A DNA stretch of 64,000 bases from Deltaproteobacteria bacterium (GCA_016186995.1 JACPKQ010000007.1:1-64000), one strand, 5' to 3'; positions 17,464 through 30,379 are shown, counted from the first letter of the stretch. Notes: generated by a model not told the origin, from the letters alone. Made by a program: numbers and translations.

Positions 17464-20400
17464 GAGATTTATTACATTTTTTTGATAAGCCTAGAGATCC
17501 GCTTTCTATTAAAGCGCTCAAGATCAGACTTGCCTCAGCAGAGAAGATACGTTCTTGGTCTCATGGTGAAGTTAAAAAACCAGAAACCATCAACTACCGT
17601 ACATTTAAGCCGGAAAGAGATGGTCTTTTTTGTGCCAAGATTTTTGGTCCTGTAAAGGATTACGAGTGTACTTGCGGTAAATATAAGAGAATGAAGCACC
17701 GCGGTGTTGTGTGTGAAAAATGTGGTGTTGAAGTCATTCAATCTAAAGTGCGTCGTGAAAGACTTGGGCATATTGAACTTGCAACTCCTCTTGCACACAT
17801 TTGGTTTTTAAGAAGTCTTCCTTCTCGAATTGGAACTATTTTAGATCTTGCACTTAAGAACTTAGAAAGAGTTCTTTATAGTGAGTCTTATATTGTCACT
17901 GATCCAGGTGGTAGTGATCTCAAAGAAAAACAAATTCTTTCTGAGGAAGAATACCATCAAGCTCTTGAAGAGCATGGTGCTTCTTTTACAGCCTCTATGG
18001 GTGGAGAAGCTATTCTTGAGCTTCTTAATAAGTTAGATATTGATAAACTTGCTAAAGAGTTGCGCGAAGAAATGAAAGAAACAAATAGTGCAGCTCAAAA
18101 GAAAAAATTAGCAAAACGTTTAGATGTTATTGAGGCTTTCCAAAAATCTACAAATAAACCTTCTTGGATGATGCTCGAAGTTATTCCTGTTATCCCTCCT
18201 GATTTGCGCCCACTTGTTCCTCTTGAAGGTGGACGTTTTGCAACAAGTGATTTGAACGATCTTTATCGAAGAGTTATTAACCGTAATAATCGTCTTAAAA
18301 GACTGATTAAACTCAATGCCCCAGATATTATTATTAGAAACGAAAAAAGAATGCTCCAAGAAGCTGTAGATGCTCTTTTTGATAACGGAAGAAGAGGAAA
18401 AGTTTTTACAGGACCTAATAGAAGACCTTTAAGATCTCTTTCCGATATGCTTAAAGGAAAGCAAGGTCGTTTTCGTCAGAACTTACTTGGAAAACGTGTC
18501 GATTATTCAGGTCGTAGTGTTATTGTTGTAGGGCCAGAACTTAAACTCCATCAATGTGGTCTCCCAAAAGTAATGGCTTTAGAGCTTTTTAAACCTTTTA
18601 TTTACAACAAGCTTGAAGAAAAGGGTTTTGCAACAACGATTAAAGAAGCTAAAAAGCTCGTCGATGATAAAGCACCTGAAGTATGGGATATTTTAGAAGA
18701 GGTGACTTCTGAACACCCAGTACTTCTTAATCGTGCGCCTACTCTTCACCGTTTAGGAATTCAAGCTTTTGAACCGGTTCTTACAGAAGGTAAAGCTATT
18801 CAGCTTCACCCTCTTGTATGTACAGCTTTCAACGCAGACTTTGATGGAGACCAAATGGCTGTACACATACCTCTTTCTGTTGAAGCTCAACTTGAAGCAC
18901 GCGTTCTTATGATGTCCACAAATAATATTTTATCTCCAGCTCATGGAAAGCCTATCATTATGCCCACACAAGATATTGTTTTGGGTATTTACTTTCTGAC
19001 GCGTGAAAAAGTTTTTGCTAAGGGTGAAGGACGTATTTTTTCTTCTCCTGATGAAGCTCTTTATGCTCATGCATCAGGCGCAGTTGATACTCAGGCAAAA
19101 ATAAAAGTTCGTATTAAAGGCAAGCTTGTTGAAACAACAATGGGAAGAATTGTTTTAAGAGATGTGCTTCCGGAACAAATTCCTTTTGAATCCTATAACA
19201 GAGTTATGGACAAGAAAGTTTTAGCAAATCTTGTTGATGTTTGTTACCGATCTTGTGGCAACAAAGTAACCGTTATTATGTCAGATAAAATTAGAACATT
19301 AGGTTATCACTACGCCACAAAGGCAGGTATTTCAATTTGTATTGATAATATTAAAATTCCAAACAAAAAATCAGAATTACTTGACGCCGCACATGCGCAA
19401 GTTCGAGAAATACAACAACAGTATGAAGATGGTCTTATTACAGATGGAGAGCGTTACAACAAAGTTATCGATATTTGGGCTCAAACAACGGAATCTGTTG
19501 CAGAAGAAATGATGCATAAAATTGGAACGAGTTCTTTCGAAGATGGAAAAGGAAATAAAAAAGATTCTACCAGTTTTAATCCTATTTTTATTATGGCTGA
19601 TTCCGGAGCTCGTGGAAGCCAGGCTCAAATTCGTCAGTTAGCAGGAATGAGAGGGCTTATGACAAAGCCTTCTGGAGAAATTATTGAAACTCCAATTACT
19701 GCAAACTTTAGAGAAGGCTTATCTGTGTTGCAGTACTTTATTTCCACACACGGAGCTCGTAAAGGATTGGCTGACACGGCTTTAAAAACTGCTAACTCAG
19801 GATATCTGACTCGCCGTCTTGTTGATGTTGTTCAAGATGTCATGATTATGGCTGAGGACTGTGGAACAAAAGATGGTATTGAAACTTTTTCACTCATTGA
19901 AGGGGGTGAAGTCATTCAACCACTAGAAGATCGTATTTTAGGAAGAGTTGCAACGCAAGACATTATAGATCCTTTCAATAATAAGGTTCTTGTTTCAGCT
20001 GGACAATCTATCGATGAAGAAAAAGTTAAAAAAGTATTGGATGCGGGTGTTGAAAAAGTAAAGGTACGTTCACCTCTGACATGTGAGCTTCATTGGGGAA
20101 TGTGTGCTACTTGTTATGGGCGTGATTTAGCTCGTGGTGAGACTATTAATATGGGAGAAGCTGTTGGTATTATTGCGGCTCAATCTATCGGTGAACCTGG
20201 CACTCAGCTTACTATGAGAACTTTCCATATTGGAGGAACTGCTTCACGACGTGCTGAACAAAGCACTATTGAAAATAGATATAAAGGTCATGTGAAGTTT
20301 ATAAATTTAAAAACAGTCGAAAATAGAGAAAAAACACTGACCGTCATGAATCGTAATGGTGAGATGACTATTGTAGATGATGATGGAAGGGAAAAAGAAA

Positions 20401-21608
20401 GATACCCTATTATTTATGGAGCTAAACTTCTTGTTGTTGAAGGGCAGAAGATTGAAGAAAGAACACTTCTTGCTGAGTGGGATCCTTACACGAATCCTAT
20501 TGTTTCTGAAGTAGGGGGTATTGTTAAATTTGGAGATCTTGTTGAGGGGGTTACTTTTAAAGAACAGGTTGATGATGTGACCGGGCTTTCTCATAGAGTC
20601 ACCATTGCTGCTCGTGACATTGATATGCATCCTAGAATTTCTATTAAAGATAAAAAAGGTGATACCTTTCAATTACCTCATGGACGAGGTTGGGCCAGGT
20701 ATTTGTTACCTCAAGGAGCCAATATTGTTATTAATGAAGGCTCAGAGGTTAAACCTGGAGATATTTTAGCAAAAATTCCTCGTGAAACAACAAAGACAAA
20801 AGATATTACTGGGGGGCTTCCAAGAGTTGCAGAACTTTTTGAAGCGCGGCGTCCAAAAGATTCTGCCATTGTGAGTGAAATCGATGGACTTGTTTCTTTC
20901 GGAAAAGATGTAAAAGGAAAAAGAAAAGTTATCATCACCCCAGAGGTAGGAGAGCCTAAAGAATATCTCATTCCAAAAGGAAAACATATTGGTATTCTTG
21001 AAGGTGATTTTATTCGTTCTGGTGAAGCTCTTATGGAAGGGGCTGCAAATCCTCATGATATTTTAAGAGTTCTCGGGGAAAAAGAAGTGGGACGATACCT
21101 TGTTGATGAAGTTCAACAGGTTTATAGACTTCAAGGGGTGCCTATTCATGATAAACATATTGAAGTCATTATTCGTCAGATGCTCAAAAAAGTGAAAGTT
21201 ATTGAGGTTGGAGATACAAAATTCTTAATTGGTCAACAAGTTGAAAAAACTGAACTTGAAGAAGAAAACAAACGTGTTAAAGCAGAAAAAGGAAAAGTGG
21301 CAACTTATGAACCTCTTCTTCTTGGGATTACAAAAGCCTCTCTAGCAACACACAGTTTTATTTCAGCAGCTTCTTTCCAAGAAACAACAAAAGTTCTGAC
21401 TCAAGCAGCACTGGAAGGAAAAGAAGATACTTTACGAGGACTCAAAGAAAACGTTATCATGGGACGTCTCATACCTGCAGGAACTGGATTGAGATCTTAT
21501 GGAGAGTTACAGGTTGATGCAGATTTACCTGAAGAACCACAAGATGATATTATTTCTGTTCCTGAGGCCAGAGAAAAAGTATCTCTTTCAGAAATGAGAG
21601 AAGCATAA
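17460..21608 (+). CDS. rpoC: RNA polymerase beta' subunit
   Basis: Catalytic subunit of 1382 residues. It has the N-terminal zinc ribbon Cys70, Cys72, Cys85, Cys88, the bridge to rpoB and the active-site [12 protein letters not shown] that holds the catalytic magnesium. The second zinc site ([16 protein letters not shown]) and the trigger-loop segment [13 protein letters not shown] are also seen. The start is ATG 17460, preceded by GAGGAGA; an in-frame GTG further upstream at 17421 lies within rpoB. It ends with an acidic tail. Confidence 0.97.
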   Translation: MRDLLHFFDKPRDPLSIKALKIRLASAEKIRSWSHGEVKKPETINYRTFKPERDGLFCAKIFGPVKDYECTCGKYKRMKHRGVVCEKCGVEVIQSKVRRERLGHIELATPLAHIWFLRSLPSRIGTILDLALKNLERVLYSESYIVTDPGGSDLKEKQILSEEEYHQALEEHGASFTASMGGEAILELLNKLDIDKLAKELREEMKETNSAAQKKKLAKRLDVIEAFQKSTNKPSWMMLEVIPVIPPDLRPLVPLEGGRFATSDLNDLYRRVINRNNRLKRLIKLNAPDIIIRNEKRMLQEAVDALFDNGRRGKVFTGPNRRPLRSLSDMLKGKQGRFRQNLLGKRVDYSGRSVIVVGPELKLHQCGLPKVMALELFKPFIYNKLEEKGFATTIKEAKKLVDDKAPEVWDILEEVTSEHPVLLNRAPTLHRLGIQAFEPVLTEGKAIQLHPLVCTAFNADFDGDQMAVHIPLSVEAQLEARVLMMSTNNILSPAHGKPIIMPTQDIVLGIYFLTREKVFAKGEGRIFSSPDEALYAHASGAVDTQAKIKVRIKGKLVETTMGRIVLRDVLPEQIPFESYNRVMDKKVLANLVDVCYRSCGNKVTVIMSDKIRTLGYHYATKAGISICIDNIKIPNKKSELLDAAHAQVREIQQQYEDGLITDGERYNKVIDIWAQTTESVAEEMMHKIGTSSFEDGKGNKKDSTSFNPIFIMADSGARGSQAQIRQLAGMRGLMTKPSGEIIETPITANFREGLSVLQYFISTHGARKGLADTALKTANSGYLTRRLVDVVQDVMIMAEDCGTKDGIETFSLIEGGEVIQPLEDRILGRVATQDIIDPFNNKVLVSAGQSIDEEKVKKVLDAGVEKVKVRSPLTCELHWGMCATCYGRDLARGETINMGEAVGIIAAQSIGEPGTQLTMRTFHIGGTASRRAEQSTIENRYKGHVKFINLKTVENREKTLTVMNRNGEMTIVDDDGREKERYPIIYGAKLLVVEGQKIEERTLLAEWDPYTNPIVSEVGGIVKFGDLVEGVTFKEQVDDVTGLSHRVTIAARDIDMHPRISIKDKKGDTFQLPHGRGWARYLLPQGANIVINEGSEVKPGDILAKIPRETTKTKDITGGLPRVAELFEARRPKDSAIVSEIDGLVSFGKDVKGKRKVIITPEVGEPKEYLIPKGKHIGILEGDFIRSGEALMEGAANPHDILRVLGEKEVGRYLVDEVQQVYRLQGVPIHDKHIEVIIRQMLKKVKVIEVGDTKFLIGQQVEKTELEEENKRVKAEKGKVATYEPLLLGITKASLATHSFISAASFQETTKVLTQAALEGKEDTLRGLKENVIMGRLIPAGTGLRSYGELQVDADLPEEPQDDIISVPEAREKVSLSEMREA

Positions 21609-21635
21609 TAATGAGTAAGTGTTATGAATGTTTAT

Positions 21636-21664
21636 TGACGTGGATGAGCTCGTTTGTTAAACGT
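21636..21664 (+). promoter_or_regulatory. Possible promoter before rpsL
   Basis: TTGACG (21636-21641) and TAAACG (21659-21664) are 17 bases apart in the 82-base gap between rpoC and rpsL. The -10 is weak. Confidence 0.3.
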
Positions 21665-21690
21665 AACGATTATTAAAAAGATAGGAAACT

Positions 21691-22059
21691 ATGCCAACAA
21701 TTAACCAGTTGATACGACACGGAAGAAAATTGCAAAAAGTGAAGACCACTTCACCTGCACTACAGAACTCTCCTCAAAAAAGGGGTGTGTGTCTTCGTGT
21801 TTATACAACAACACCTAAAAAACCTAACTCTGCATTGAGAAAGGTTGCTCGTGTGAGGTTAACTAATGGTTATGAAGTAACAGCTTATATTCCAGGTGTA
21901 GGACACAATCTTCAAGAACACTCTGTTGTTCTTATTCGTGGAGGCCGTGTTAAAGACTTGCCCGGTGTTCGTTATCATATTATCCGTGGTAGTCTTGACG
22001 CAGCTGGGGTTGATGGGCGTAAACAAGGTCGTTCTAAATACGGAGCCAAGAAGAAATAG
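21691..22059 (+). CDS. rpsL: Ribosomal protein S12
   Basis: Decoding-centre protein of 122 residues. It has [18 protein letters not shown], where the lysines correspond to the streptomycin-sensitive form, and [21 protein letters not shown]. First gene of the str run rpsL-rpsG-fusA-tuf. Confidence 0.97.
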   Translation: MPTINQLIRHGRKLQKVKTTSPALQNSPQKRGVCLRVYTTTPKKPNSALRKVARVRLTNGYEVTAYIPGVGHNLQEHSVVLIRGGRVKDLPGVRYHIIRGSLDAAGVDGRKQGRSKYGAKKK

Positions 22060-22074
22060 TTAAGGAGTGTATAA

Positions 22075-22545
22075 ATGCCACGTCGTCGAGATGTACCCAA
22101 AAGATTCGTTGCCCCAGATAGACTTTATAACGATCCCCATTTTGGGAAATTTATTAATATTGTTATGAAGCAAGGTAAGAAAAGTACAGCTGAGAAAATT
22201 TGTTATGGTGCTTTAGATATTTTAAAACAAAAAGAAAAAGAAGAACCTATAGAAATTTTTAAGAAAGCTCTAAAAAATGTAAGACCTCAAGTTGAAGTCA
22301 AAGCGCGACGTGTTGGAGGATCCAACTATCAAGTTCCTGTCGAAGTTCCTAATCAAAGAGGTTATGCTCTTGCCATGAGATGGATTGTTGAGGCTGCGGG
22401 GGAGCGTGGTGAAAACTCCATGGTTAAAAAACTTGCAGCAGAATTAGCAGAAGCAGCTCAAAACACAGGGATTGCTATCAAGAAGAAAGACGAAGTACAT
22501 CGTATGGCAGAAGCTAACAAAGCTTTTGCTCATTATCGTTGGTAA
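22075..22545 (+). CDS. rpsG: Ribosomal protein S7
   Basis: Assembly initiator of the 30S head, 156 residues of normal length. Motifs include [31 protein letters not shown] and the C-terminal [21 protein letters not shown]. It precedes fusA by six bases. Confidence 0.97.
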   Translation: MPRRRDVPKRFVAPDRLYNDPHFGKFINIVMKQGKKSTAEKICYGALDILKQKEKEEPIEIFKKALKNVRPQVEVKARRVGGSNYQVPVEVPNQRGYALAMRWIVEAAGERGENSMVKKLAAELAEAAQNTGIAIKKKDEVHRMAEANKAFAHYRW

Positions 22546-22551
22546 ATCCCC

Positions 22552-24621
22552 ATGAGTGATCTTCATATTCTCAGAAATATTGGAATTATGGCGCACATTG
22601 ATGCGGGTAAGACAACCACAACTGAACGTGTGCTTTATTACACAGGGCGTGCTTATAAAATTGGAGAAGTGCATGAAGGAACTGCCACCATGGATTGGAT
22701 GGTTCAAGAGCAAGAGCGTGGTATTACTATCACTTCAGCCGCAACAACTTGTTTTTGGAATAAACATCGAATCAATATTATTGATACTCCTGGTCACGTC
22801 GATTTTACTATTGAAGTAGAGCGTTCTTTGCGAGTTCTTGATGGAGCCGTTGCAGTTTTTTGTAGTGTTGGAGGTGTTGAACCTCAATCTGAAACAGTGT
22901 GGAGACAAGCGGATAAGTATAAAGTTCCTCGAGTTGCTTTTTTTAATAAAATGGATCGGGTAGGTGCTGACTTTTTTGAAGGTGTTAAACAAATGGTTGA
23001 AAAGCTCGGTGCCAATCCTGTTCCCTTTCAAATTCCTATAGGAAGTGAAGAAAATTTTAAAGGCGTTGTTGATCTTTTTCATATGAAAGCGATCATTTGG
23101 GATGAAGAATCTTTAGGTGCTCAATTTCATGAAGAGGACATTCCAGAAAATTTAAAGTCTCAAGCAGAAGATTACAGAAAACAAATGATTGAAAAAATTG
23201 CCGAGCATGATGAAGTTCTTTTAGAAAAATATTTAGAAGATAAACCTATTTCTGTAGAAGAATTAAAAAAAGCAGCTCGTGCAGCAACAGTTCATTTAAA
23301 AATAACACCTGTCTTGTGTGGAAGTGCTTTTAAAAATAAAGGTGTTCAACCTATGCTTGATGCAGTTGTTGAATATCTTCCTTCACCCCTTGATATACCA
23401 GCGGTTAAAGGACACGATATTCGTGATCCAGAAAAAATTTTGGAAAGAAAACCCGATGATAAAGAGCCTTTCTCAGCGCTTGCTTTTAAAATAGCAACAG
23501 ATCCTTATGTAGGGCAGCTCACTTATTTTAGAGTTTACTCAGGAAGTTTAACTGCGGGTTCAGGTGTTCTTAATTCTTCAAAAGATAGAAATGAAAGAAT
23601 GGGGCGACTTTTACAAATGCATGCTAACAATCGTGAAGAAATTAAAGAAGTTCATGCTGGAGATATTGCTGCTGTGGTAGGTTTAAAAAATACCACAACA
23701 GGGGATACTTTATGCGATCCTAAAGATCCTGTTGTTTTAGAAAAGATTATTTTTCCAGAACCTGTTATTTCTATTGCTATTGAACCAAAAACTAAAGCAG
23801 ATCAAGAAAAATTAGGAATGTCTTTACAAAAATTGGCTCAAGAAGACCCTTCTTTTAGAGTTCATACAGATGAAGAAACAACACAAACAATTATTTCTGG
23901 AATGGGAGAACTTCATCTAGAAATTATTGTAGATCGGTTACTCAGAGAGTTTAAAGTTGAAGCTAATATAGGTAATCCACAAGTTGCTTATCGAGAAACA
24001 ATACAAAAAGAAGTTGAAACTCAAGGAAAACACATCAAACAAACCGGAGGTCGTGGGCAATATGGTGATGTATGGATGAGAATTATTCCTCAAGAACCAG
24101 GTAAAGGATATGAGTTTGTAGATGCAACGAAAGGTGGATCTATTCCTCGAAACTTCATGCCTGCCATTGATAAAGGAATTCAAGAAGCAATGCAGACTGG
24201 TGTTTTGGGAGGTTATCCTGTTGTTGATCTTAAGATTGAAGTTTTTGATGGTTCTTACCATGATGTCGACTCTGATGAAATGTCTTTTAAAATTGCTGGG
24301 TCAAAAGGTTTTAAAGAGGGGTGCCGCAAAGCAGCTCCTATTTTACTAGAACCTATTATGAAGGTAGATGTTACTGTTCCTGAAGAGTTTATGGGTGAGA
24401 TTATTCGAGATTTGAGTTCCCGACGAGGAAATATAAAAAATATGGAGCAAAAAGGGCATTTACGGCTTATTCATGCTGAAACTCCATTAGGTGAAATGTT
24501 TGGCTATGCTACTGATTTAAGATCTGCATCTCAAGGACGCGCAACTTATAGTATGGAGTTTTCTCATTACGGAAAAGTTCCTGCAAATGTTCAAGAAAAT
24601 ATCCTTGCGGGAAAAGAGTAA
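22552..24621 (+). CDS. fusA: Elongation factor G
   Basis: Translocation GTPase of 689 residues. The G motifs are [22 protein letters not shown] and [11 protein letters not shown], and the switch I segment [12 protein letters not shown] is present. Domain IV contains [10 protein letters not shown], and the C-terminal end has SLRRG-like [10 protein letters not shown] and [14 protein letters not shown]. It is single in this window and lies in its classical place in the str operon. Confidence 0.97.
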   Translation: MSDLHILRNIGIMAHIDAGKTTTTERVLYYTGRAYKIGEVHEGTATMDWMVQEQERGITITSAATTCFWNKHRINIIDTPGHVDFTIEVERSLRVLDGAVAVFCSVGGVEPQSETVWRQADKYKVPRVAFFNKMDRVGADFFEGVKQMVEKLGANPVPFQIPIGSEENFKGVVDLFHMKAIIWDEESLGAQFHEEDIPENLKSQAEDYRKQMIEKIAEHDEVLLEKYLEDKPISVEELKKAARAATVHLKITPVLCGSAFKNKGVQPMLDAVVEYLPSPLDIPAVKGHDIRDPEKILERKPDDKEPFSALAFKIATDPYVGQLTYFRVYSGSLTAGSGVLNSSKDRNERMGRLLQMHANNREEIKEVHAGDIAAVVGLKNTTTGDTLCDPKDPVVLEKIIFPEPVISIAIEPKTKADQEKLGMSLQKLAQEDPSFRVHTDEETTQTIISGMGELHLEIIVDRLLREFKVEANIGNPQVAYRETIQKEVETQGKHIKQTGGRGQYGDVWMRIIPQEPGKGYEFVDATKGGSIPRNFMPAIDKGIQEAMQTGVLGGYPVVDLKIEVFDGSYHDVDSDEMSFKIAGSKGFKEGCRKAAPILLEPIMKVDVTVPEEFMGEIIRDLSSRRGNIKNMEQKGHLRLIHAETPLGEMFGYATDLRSASQGRATYSMEFSHYGKVPANVQENILAGKE

Positions 24622-24641
24622 GTATTTTATGTAGAAGAGCT

Positions 24642-24667
24642 TAAAACTGTTTACAAACAGAGTTTTA
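24642..24667 (+). other. Hairpin in the fusA-tuf gap
   Basis: CTGTTT-AC-AAACAG with outer TAAAA/TTTTA arms forms an AT-rich stem-loop that overlaps the tuf -35 element. It might end some fusA transcripts, but it lacks a GC-rich stem and T tract. Confidence 0.35.
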
Positions 24668-24677
24668 TAGCTATAAA
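24650..24677 (+). promoter_or_regulatory. Promoter of tuf
   Basis: TTTACA (24650-24655) and TATAAA (24672-24677) are 16 bases apart, about 78 bases before tuf. A private promoter fits the need for high EF-Tu levels. Confidence 0.5.
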
Positions 24678-24754
24678 GGAAGGATTAGGCTGAGATTTTT
24701 GCATCAAAAAAGTACAATTTAATGGATTACTAAGATTCATGTAAGGAGGAGACA

Positions 24755-25945
24755 ATGGCTAAGGAGAAATTTGAGAGGAAAAAACCCCACGTTAACGTTG
24801 GAACTATTGGCCACGTTGATCATGGGAAAACAACGCTGACTGCAGCACTCACAAAAACTTTGGCAGAAGAAGGGCTTGCTAATTTTATTGCGTTTGACCA
24901 GATTGATAAAGCCCCAGAAGAGAAAGCAAGAGGTATTACTATTTCAACATCGCACGTTGAGTATGAATCACACAAGAGACACTATGCTCACGTCGACTGC
25001 CCAGGTCACGCTGACTATGTTAAAAACATGATTACTGGTGCTGCTCAAATGGATGGTGCCATACTCGTTGTTTCTGCTGCAGATGGACCTATGCCGCAAA
25101 CTCGTGAACACATTCTTTTAGCAAGACAAGTCGGTGTTCCTTACATTGTTGTTTTCCTCAATAAAGTAGACATGGTTGATGATAAAGAACTCTTAGATCT
25201 TGTAGAACTTGAAGTAAGAGAGCTTTTGAGTGCCTATGAATTTCCAGGAGATAAAATTCCCATTATTAAAGGAAGCGCTCTCAAAGCTTTAGAAGGAGAC
25301 AAGGGAGAATTGGGTTCCCAAGCTATTAAAAAACTTGTTGAAGCCCTTGATACTTATATTCCAGAACCTAAGAGAGATATTGAAAAAGATTTCCTTATGC
25401 CTGTTGAAGACGTTTTCAGTATTGAAGGACGTGGAACAGTTGCTACAGGTCGTGTTGAAAGAGGAAAAGTGAAAGTGGGTGAAGAAGTTGAAGTTGTTGG
25501 CATTACACCTACAAAGAAAACAGTTGTGACTGGAGTTGAAATGTTCCGCAAACTTCTCGATGAAGGTCTAGCAGGGGATAATATTGGTGCTCTTTTGAGA
25601 GGGCTCAAAAGAGAAGAGGTACTTCGTGGACAAGTTCTGGCAAAACCAGGATCCATTACACCCCATACGAAATTTAAAGCTGAGGTTTATGTTCTTACAA
25701 AAGAAGAAGGTGGACGTCATACACCTTTCTTCAATGGCTATCGCCCTCAGTTTTATTTTAGAACAACAGACGTTACAGGATCTGTGACTTTACCTAAAGA
25801 TGTTGAAATGGTGATGCCAGGGGATAATGTAACTATTGAAGCTGAACTTATTACACCTATTGCTATGGAAAAAGAACTTCGCTTTGCAATACGAGAAGGC
25901 GGAAGAACTGTAGGAGCCGGTGTTGTGAGTGAGGTTGTTCAATAA
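24755..25945 (+). CDS. tuf: Elongation factor Tu
   Basis: GTPase that delivers aminoacyl-tRNA to the ribosome. It has the normal 396 residues with [44 protein letters not shown] and NKVDMVDD in the G domain, followed by domains 2 and 3 ([20 protein letters not shown]). A strong AAGGAGG ribosome site (24742-24748) precedes ATG. Only one tuf copy is seen, in the str position and not beside the tRNA cluster. Confidence 0.97.
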   Translation: MAKEKFERKKPHVNVGTIGHVDHGKTTLTAALTKTLAEEGLANFIAFDQIDKAPEEKARGITISTSHVEYESHKRHYAHVDCPGHADYVKNMITGAAQMDGAILVVSAADGPMPQTREHILLARQVGVPYIVVFLNKVDMVDDKELLDLVELEVRELLSAYEFPGDKIPIIKGSALKALEGDKGELGSQAIKKLVEALDTYIPEPKRDIEKDFLMPVEDVFSIEGRGTVATGRVERGKVKVGEEVEVVGITPTKKTVVTGVEMFRKLLDEGLAGDNIGALLRGLKREEVLRGQVLAKPGSITPHTKFKAEVYVLTKEEGGRHTPFFNGYRPQFYFRTTDVTGSVTLPKDVEMVMPGDNVTIEAELITPIAMEKELRFAIREGGRTVGAGVVSEVVQ

Positions 25946-25971
25946 AGAGTAAGTAAAAGGAAGTTGGTATT

Positions 25972-26286
25972 ATGGAGGTTACGCAACGTATCAGATTAAG
26001 ACTTAAAGCTTTTGATCATAAGCTTTTGGATAAGTCCGTCGCAGAAATTGTAGAAACCATTAAAAGAACGGGTGCTCACATTGCTGGACCTATTCCCTTG
26101 CCAACGAAAATTAATAAATATTGTGTTTTGCGTTCTCCACATATTGATAAAAAATCAAGAGAACAATTTGAAATACGATCTCATAAAAGGCTTATAGATA
26201 TTATTGAACCTAAGCAGTCAACAGTGGATGCTCTTATGAAATTAGATTTATCTGCGGGGGTTCATGTGGAGATTAAAACAACATGA
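25972..26286 (+). CDS. rpsJ: Ribosomal protein S10 (NusE)
   Basis: First gene of the S10 operon, 104 residues. [14 protein letters not shown] near the start and [29 protein letters not shown] are typical. It also acts as the NusE antitermination partner of NusG. The stop overlaps the rplC start by four bases. Confidence 0.96.
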   Translation: MEVTQRIRLRLKAFDHKLLDKSVAEIVETIKRTGAHIAGPIPLPTKINKYCVLRSPHIDKKSREQFEIRSHKRLIDIIEPKQSTVDALMKLDLSAGVHVEIKTT

Positions 26287-26933
26287 GTGCCCACCAAACG
26301 AGTCCATCTTTGTATGCTGGGGGTCTTCTTACGTTTAAGCTTGGGATGACAAGCATTTATCATGAAGGCAAAAATGTTTCCGTGACAGTTCTTCACGCGC
26401 CTAAAAATGTTGTTACATCTTTAAAAATACAAGATAAAAATAAGTATACAGCTGTTCAGCTTGGCGTTAAAAAGAAAAAACCTCAACTTTTAAATAAAGC
26501 CGAGAAAGGAAATTTTTCAAAATTAAAAATAGAACCTTTGGCATATTTAAAAGAGTTTAGAGTTCCAGATCACGCCCATCTTAAGATAGGAGAAGAAGTT
26601 GGGGTTTCTGCTTTTCAAGTAGGAGAAACAGTGAATGTTGTGGGTATTTCAAAAGGAAAAGGTTTTCAGGGTGTTTTTAAACGTCATGGTTTTCATGGCG
26701 GAAGAGGTAGTCGTGGTTCAAGGTTTCATCGAGTCACAGGATCTATCGGTAACCGAGCTCAGCCAGGGCGTGTTTTTCGTGGAAAAAGGATGCCAGGCCA
26801 TATGGGAAATGAACAAGTTACTTGTCTTAATTTAACTGTGATGGATGTTGATCAAAATAGAGAATTATTGGTTGTTAAGGGTGCGGTTCCAGGACCTACA
26901 AGCTCCTTGGTGCAGGTGAGGAAAGTTTCATGA
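26283..26933 (+). CDS. rplC: Ribosomal protein L3
   Basis: Large-subunit assembly initiator reaching the peptidyl-transferase centre, 216 residues. FKLGMTSIY lies about ten residues later than usual, so there is a short N-terminal extension. [31 protein letters not shown] and [12 protein letters not shown] follow. The residue equivalent to the methylated Gln150 of E. coli is His here. Four-base overlaps on both sides couple it to rpsJ and rplD. Confidence 0.95.
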   Translation: MSAHQTSPSLYAGGLLTFKLGMTSIYHEGKNVSVTVLHAPKNVVTSLKIQDKNKYTAVQLGVKKKKPQLLNKAEKGNFSKLKIEPLAYLKEFRVPDHAHLKIGEEVGVSAFQVGETVNVVGISKGKGFQGVFKRHGFHGGRGSRGSRFHRVTGSIGNRAQPGRVFRGKRMPGHMGNEQVTCLNLTVMDVDQNRELLVVKGAVPGPTSSLVQVRKVS

Positions 26934-27583
26934 ATGTAAGTTTGCTCAATCAAGATAAAAAAGAAGTGAAAAAATTGACACTTCAAAAAGATCTTTTTGA
27001 ATGTGAGAAACCTGAGTTTCTTATTCATCAAGCTGTGAACACAGAACTTTCTAATAGAAGGAATGCACAGCCCTTTTTTAAGAACCGAGCTTTGGTTTCT
27101 GGTGGTGGTGTAAAGCCTTGGCGTCAAAAAGGAACAGGAAGAGCACGTCAAGGAAGTATCCGATCTCCACAATGGGTTGGAGGTGGTGCGGTCTTTGGTG
27201 CTCAAAGAAAAAATGTTAAGAAAAATATTAATAAAAAGCAACGAAGAAAAGCTTTAGCAGCCACAATAGCTTTACTTTTAAAAGATAAAAAGGTTTTTAT
27301 ACTGGAAGATCTTAAGCTTAAAAATCCTAAAACAAAAGAAGTTCTTTCCCTATTTAAAAAGCTAGGTGTGAGTTCAGGGGTTGTTGTTGATAGTCATGAA
27401 AATAAAAATTTGGTTTTGGCACTTCAAAATCTTCAGAAATATACTTTTGTAACAGTTTCTGCACTCAGTATTTTTGAACTTCTTAAGTTTGAAGGGTTAA
27501 TAATAAGTTATAGTGCTTGGGAGAAGCTTTTGGAAAGGCTCTCAGCTCCTCAGAAGGTAGTGAAAAATGAAAAGAGTTCTTAA
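26930..27583 (+). CDS. rplD: Ribosomal protein L4
   Basis: Exit-tunnel protein, and in E. coli the repressor of the S10 operon. The 217 residues include the long loop GGGVKPWRQKGTGRARQGS and SPQWVGGGAVFG, which reaches the tunnel constriction. The last 17 bases overlap rplW. Confidence 0.95.
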   Translation: MNVSLLNQDKKEVKKLTLQKDLFECEKPEFLIHQAVNTELSNRRNAQPFFKNRALVSGGGVKPWRQKGTGRARQGSIRSPQWVGGGAVFGAQRKNVKKNINKKQRRKALAATIALLLKDKKVFILEDLKLKNPKTKEVLSLFKKLGVSSGVVVDSHENKNLVLALQNLQKYTFVTVSALSIFELLKFEGLIISYSAWEKLLERLSAPQKVVKNEKSS

Positions 27584-27848
27584 AAAACCATTAGTATCTG
27601 AGAAAAATACTTTATTATCGCAAAACTTAAACCAGTATGTTTTTGAAGTTGATGGCGGAGCCAACAAAATTGAAATTAAGCATGCTGTTCAAAAAAGGTT
27701 TGGAGTTGAAGTAGAAGGTGTTAGAACACTTATGCAACGTGGAAAGATGAAAGTTCTTGGAAGAAGTATGGGAAAGCGGCCTAATTTTAAGAAGGCTGTG
27801 GTTACACTTAAAAAAGGGCAGAAGATTGATTTGTTTGAGGGAGTTTAA
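27567..27848 (+). CDS. rplW: Ribosomal protein L23
   Basis: Protein at the tunnel exit that binds trigger factor and SRP. The 93 residues start [20 protein letters not shown] and contain [21 protein letters not shown]. The start lies inside the end of rplD. Confidence 0.95.
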   Translation: MKRVLKKPLVSEKNTLLSQNLNQYVFEVDGGANKIEIKHAVQKRFGVEVEGVRTLMQRGKMKVLGRSMGKRPNFKKAVVTLKKGQKIDLFEGV

Positions 27849-27853
27849 AGAAA

Positions 27854-28684
27854 ATGGGATTACGAAAATATAAACCAACATCAGATGCACGAAGATTTTA
27901 TTCGGTTCCTGATTTTGCAGAATTAACAGGAGATAAACCTCAAAAATCCCTCCTTCGAATTCTGAAAAGTACAGGTGCACGTAACAATAGAGGTCGAATC
28001 ACAGTACGTTTTCGAGGTGGCGGGGTAAAAAGAAAATATCGCTTTATTGATTTCAAACGCAATAAAGATAATGTTCCTGCAACTGTTGCTTCTATCGAGT
28101 ATGATCCTAATAGATCAGCTTACATAGCACTTCTTCATTATTCAGATGGTGAGAAAAGATATATTTTAGCACCCCATCTTATTAAAAAAGGAGAAAAAGT
28201 TCTTTCAGGGGACAAAGTAGATATGAAGGTAGGAAATACCATGGCTCTTAAAAATATTCCTGAAGGTACTTTTGTACATAATATTGAGATGAGACCAGGA
28301 AAAGGTGGTCAGATTGTACGTACTGCTGGAGGTTATGCTCAGTATCTTGGGCGCGAAGGGGGATATGCAATTTTGAAACTTCCTTCAGGGGAAGTAAGAA
28401 AGGTTTTGGAAACTTGTCGTGCTACTGTTGGTGTTGTGAGCAAAGTAGATCATGAAAACATTCAATGGGGTAAGGCAGGAAGAATGCGTTATTTAGGAAG
28501 ACGTCCTCATGTTCGAGGAACAGCTATGAACCCTGTTGATCACCCTCACGGAGGTGGTGAAGGAAAAACATCCGGTGGAAGACATCCTGTAACTCCTTGG
28601 GGGCAACCTACAAAAGGTTATAAAACAAGAAATAATAAGAGAACAAATAAATTTATTGTTCGTAGAAAAAGAGGGAAGAGATAA
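27854..28684 (+). CDS. rplB: Ribosomal protein L2
   Basis: Conserved large-subunit protein needed for subunit joining and peptidyl transfer, 276 residues of normal length. It has [16 protein letters not shown]-type residues ([20 protein letters not shown]) and the C-terminal [20 protein letters not shown] with the critical histidine. Confidence 0.97.
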   Translation: MGLRKYKPTSDARRFYSVPDFAELTGDKPQKSLLRILKSTGARNNRGRITVRFRGGGVKRKYRFIDFKRNKDNVPATVASIEYDPNRSAYIALLHYSDGEKRYILAPHLIKKGEKVLSGDKVDMKVGNTMALKNIPEGTFVHNIEMRPGKGGQIVRTAGGYAQYLGREGGYAILKLPSGEVRKVLETCRATVGVVSKVDHENIQWGKAGRMRYLGRRPHVRGTAMNPVDHPHGGGEGKTSGGRHPVTPWGQPTKGYKTRNNKRTNKFIVRRKRGKR

Positions 28685-28686
28685 TT

Positions 28687-28974
28687 ATGGGACGTTCTAT
28701 TAAAAAGGGACCCTTTGTTGATGAACATCTTTTAAAAAAGATACAAATCGTACTTGATAAAGGAAGTAAAGAAGTTGTGAAGACATGGTCACGCAGATCA
28801 ACAATTACTCCAGATATGGTAGGAGTTACTCTAGCTGTTCACAATGGAAGAAAATTTGTTCCTGTTTATGTGACAGAAAACCTAGTAGGACACAAGTTGG
28901 GTGAGTTTGCCCCTACAAGAACATTTAGAGCACATACAGCGGGTGGTAAAAAAGAAGAAGGGCAACAATCATAA
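28687..28974 (+). CDS. rpsS: Ribosomal protein S19
   Basis: 30S head protein contacting the A-site finger, 95 residues. [18 protein letters not shown] at the start, [13 protein letters not shown], and [15 protein letters not shown] near the end. It is two bases after rplB. Confidence 0.97.
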   Translation: MGRSIKKGPFVDEHLLKKIQIVLDKGSKEVVKTWSRRSTITPDMVGVTLAVHNGRKFVPVYVTENLVGHKLGEFAPTRTFRAHTAGGKKEEGQQS

Positions 28975-28976
28975 AT

Positions 28977-29309
28977 ATGGAAGTTAAAGCGGAATTAAAT
29001 TATTTAAGAATGGCACCTAGGAAAGTTCGCCTTGTGGTTGACCTTATACGTGGTGCACGTATTGGAAAGGCTTTACATACTTTAAAGTTCACACCTCGTT
29101 CTGCCTCTCAACCTGTGCAGAAACTACTTCAATCTGCTGTAGCCAATGCACAGCAAAAGGGAAGTATTGATGTTGATACTCTTTTTATTAAGAAAATTAC
29201 AGTAGATGAAGGCCCAACACTCAAACGTTGGTTACCTCGTGCACATGGCAGAGCGACACCCATTAGGAAAAGAACAAGTCATGTGACTGTTGTGCTGGAG
29301 GAGATTTAA
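28977..29309 (+). CDS. rplV: Ribosomal protein L22
   Basis: Tunnel-lining protein of 110 residues. [15 protein letters not shown], the VANAQQKG segment and the beta-hairpin tip [15 protein letters not shown], which faces the exit tunnel and is the usual macrolide-resistance site, are all present. Its last base is shared with rpsC. Confidence 0.96.
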   Translation: MEVKAELNYLRMAPRKVRLVVDLIRGARIGKALHTLKFTPRSASQPVQKLLQSAVANAQQKGSIDVDTLFIKKITVDEGPTLKRWLPRAHGRATPIRKRTSHVTVVLEEI

Positions 29310-29959
29310 TGGGACAGAAAGTTCATCCAATTGGTTTGCGCATTGGGATTATCAGAGGTTGGAATTCTAATTGGTATGCTGAAAAGGGATATAGCAAGTT
29401 TTTGCATGAGGATTTGAGTTTGAGGAGTACACTCAAGAACAAACTCAAGCATGCCGGTGTTTCAAAAATTCTTATTAGTCGCCTTGCTGATAAAATCAAT
29501 GTCGATATTCATACAGCTCGGCCTGGAATTATTATTGGAAAAAAAGGTGCTGGTATTGAGGGATTAAAAGATGAATTCAAAAGAAAAATGGGCAAAGATA
29601 TCAGTATTAATATTATTGAAGTTAAAAAGCCTGAAATGGATGCTCAGCTTGTTGCAGAAAACGTGGCGTTGCAACTTGAAAAACGAGTTGCTTTTCGTCG
29701 TGCTATGAAGAGAGCAATGAGTTCAGCTATGAGATATGGTGTGAAGGGTATTAAAATTATGTGCTCAGGTCGCTTAGCAGGAGCAGAAATTGCACGGACA
29801 GAACACTATGCTGAAGGAAGTGTTCCATTGCACTCTTTGAGAGTCAATATTGATTATGGATTTGCTGAAGCTATGACAACTTTTGGTCTTATTGGAGTTA
29901 AGGTTTGGATGAATCATGGAGAGATTCTTCGTGAGAAAAGAAAAGAAGTTGGAGTTTAA
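29309..29959 (+). CDS. rpsC: Ribosomal protein S3
   Basis: mRNA-entry protein of 216 residues. It starts [20 protein letters not shown], has the KH-domain loop [17 protein letters not shown], and the C-terminal [17 protein letters not shown]. Length is normal. Confidence 0.97.
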   Translation: MGQKVHPIGLRIGIIRGWNSNWYAEKGYSKFLHEDLSLRSTLKNKLKHAGVSKILISRLADKINVDIHTARPGIIIGKKGAGIEGLKDEFKRKMGKDISINIIEVKKPEMDAQLVAENVALQLEKRVAFRRAMKRAMSSAMRYGVKGIKIMCSGRLAGAEIARTEHYAEGSVPLHSLRVNIDYGFAEAMTTFGLIGVKVWMNHGEILREKRKEVGV

Positions 29960-29965
29960 TTTTAT

Positions 29966-30379
29966 ATGTTGAGTCCAAAGAAAGTTAAATGGAGAAAACA
30001 ACAAAAAGGTCGTAGAAGAGGATTGGCCTGGAAGGGTGCTTCTTTAAGTTTTGGTGAGTTTGGCCTTAAAGCTTTGAAGTGTGGTCACCTCACTTCTCAA
30101 CAAATCGAAGCAGGTCGGGTGGCTATTAGCCGTAGTGTCAAAAAAGGTGGAAAAGTATGGATTCGGATTTTTCCTGATAAGCCTATTACTAAAAAACCTG
30201 CTGAAGTTCGTATGGGTAAAGGAAAAGGAAATCCAGAGTTATGGGTGGCAGTTGTAAAACCAGGAAGAATCTTATATGAAATGGAGGGTGTTTCTAAGGA
30301 AGTAGCAACCCAAGCCTTGACCCTTGCAGGGCATAAACTTTCTGTAAAAACAAAGGTTGTATCTCGAGAAGGAATATGA
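29966..30379 (+). CDS. rplP: Ribosomal protein L16
   Basis: Large-subunit protein near the A-site tRNA, 137 residues. It opens [19 protein letters not shown], with [20 protein letters not shown] and [19 protein letters not shown] later. It overlaps rpmC by four bases. Confidence 0.96.
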   Translation: MLSPKKVKWRKQQKGRRRGLAWKGASLSFGEFGLKALKCGHLTSQQIEAGRVAISRSVKKGGKVWIRIFPDKPITKKPAEVRMGKGKGNPELWVAVVKPGRILYEMEGVSKEVATQALTLAGHKLSVKTKVVSREGI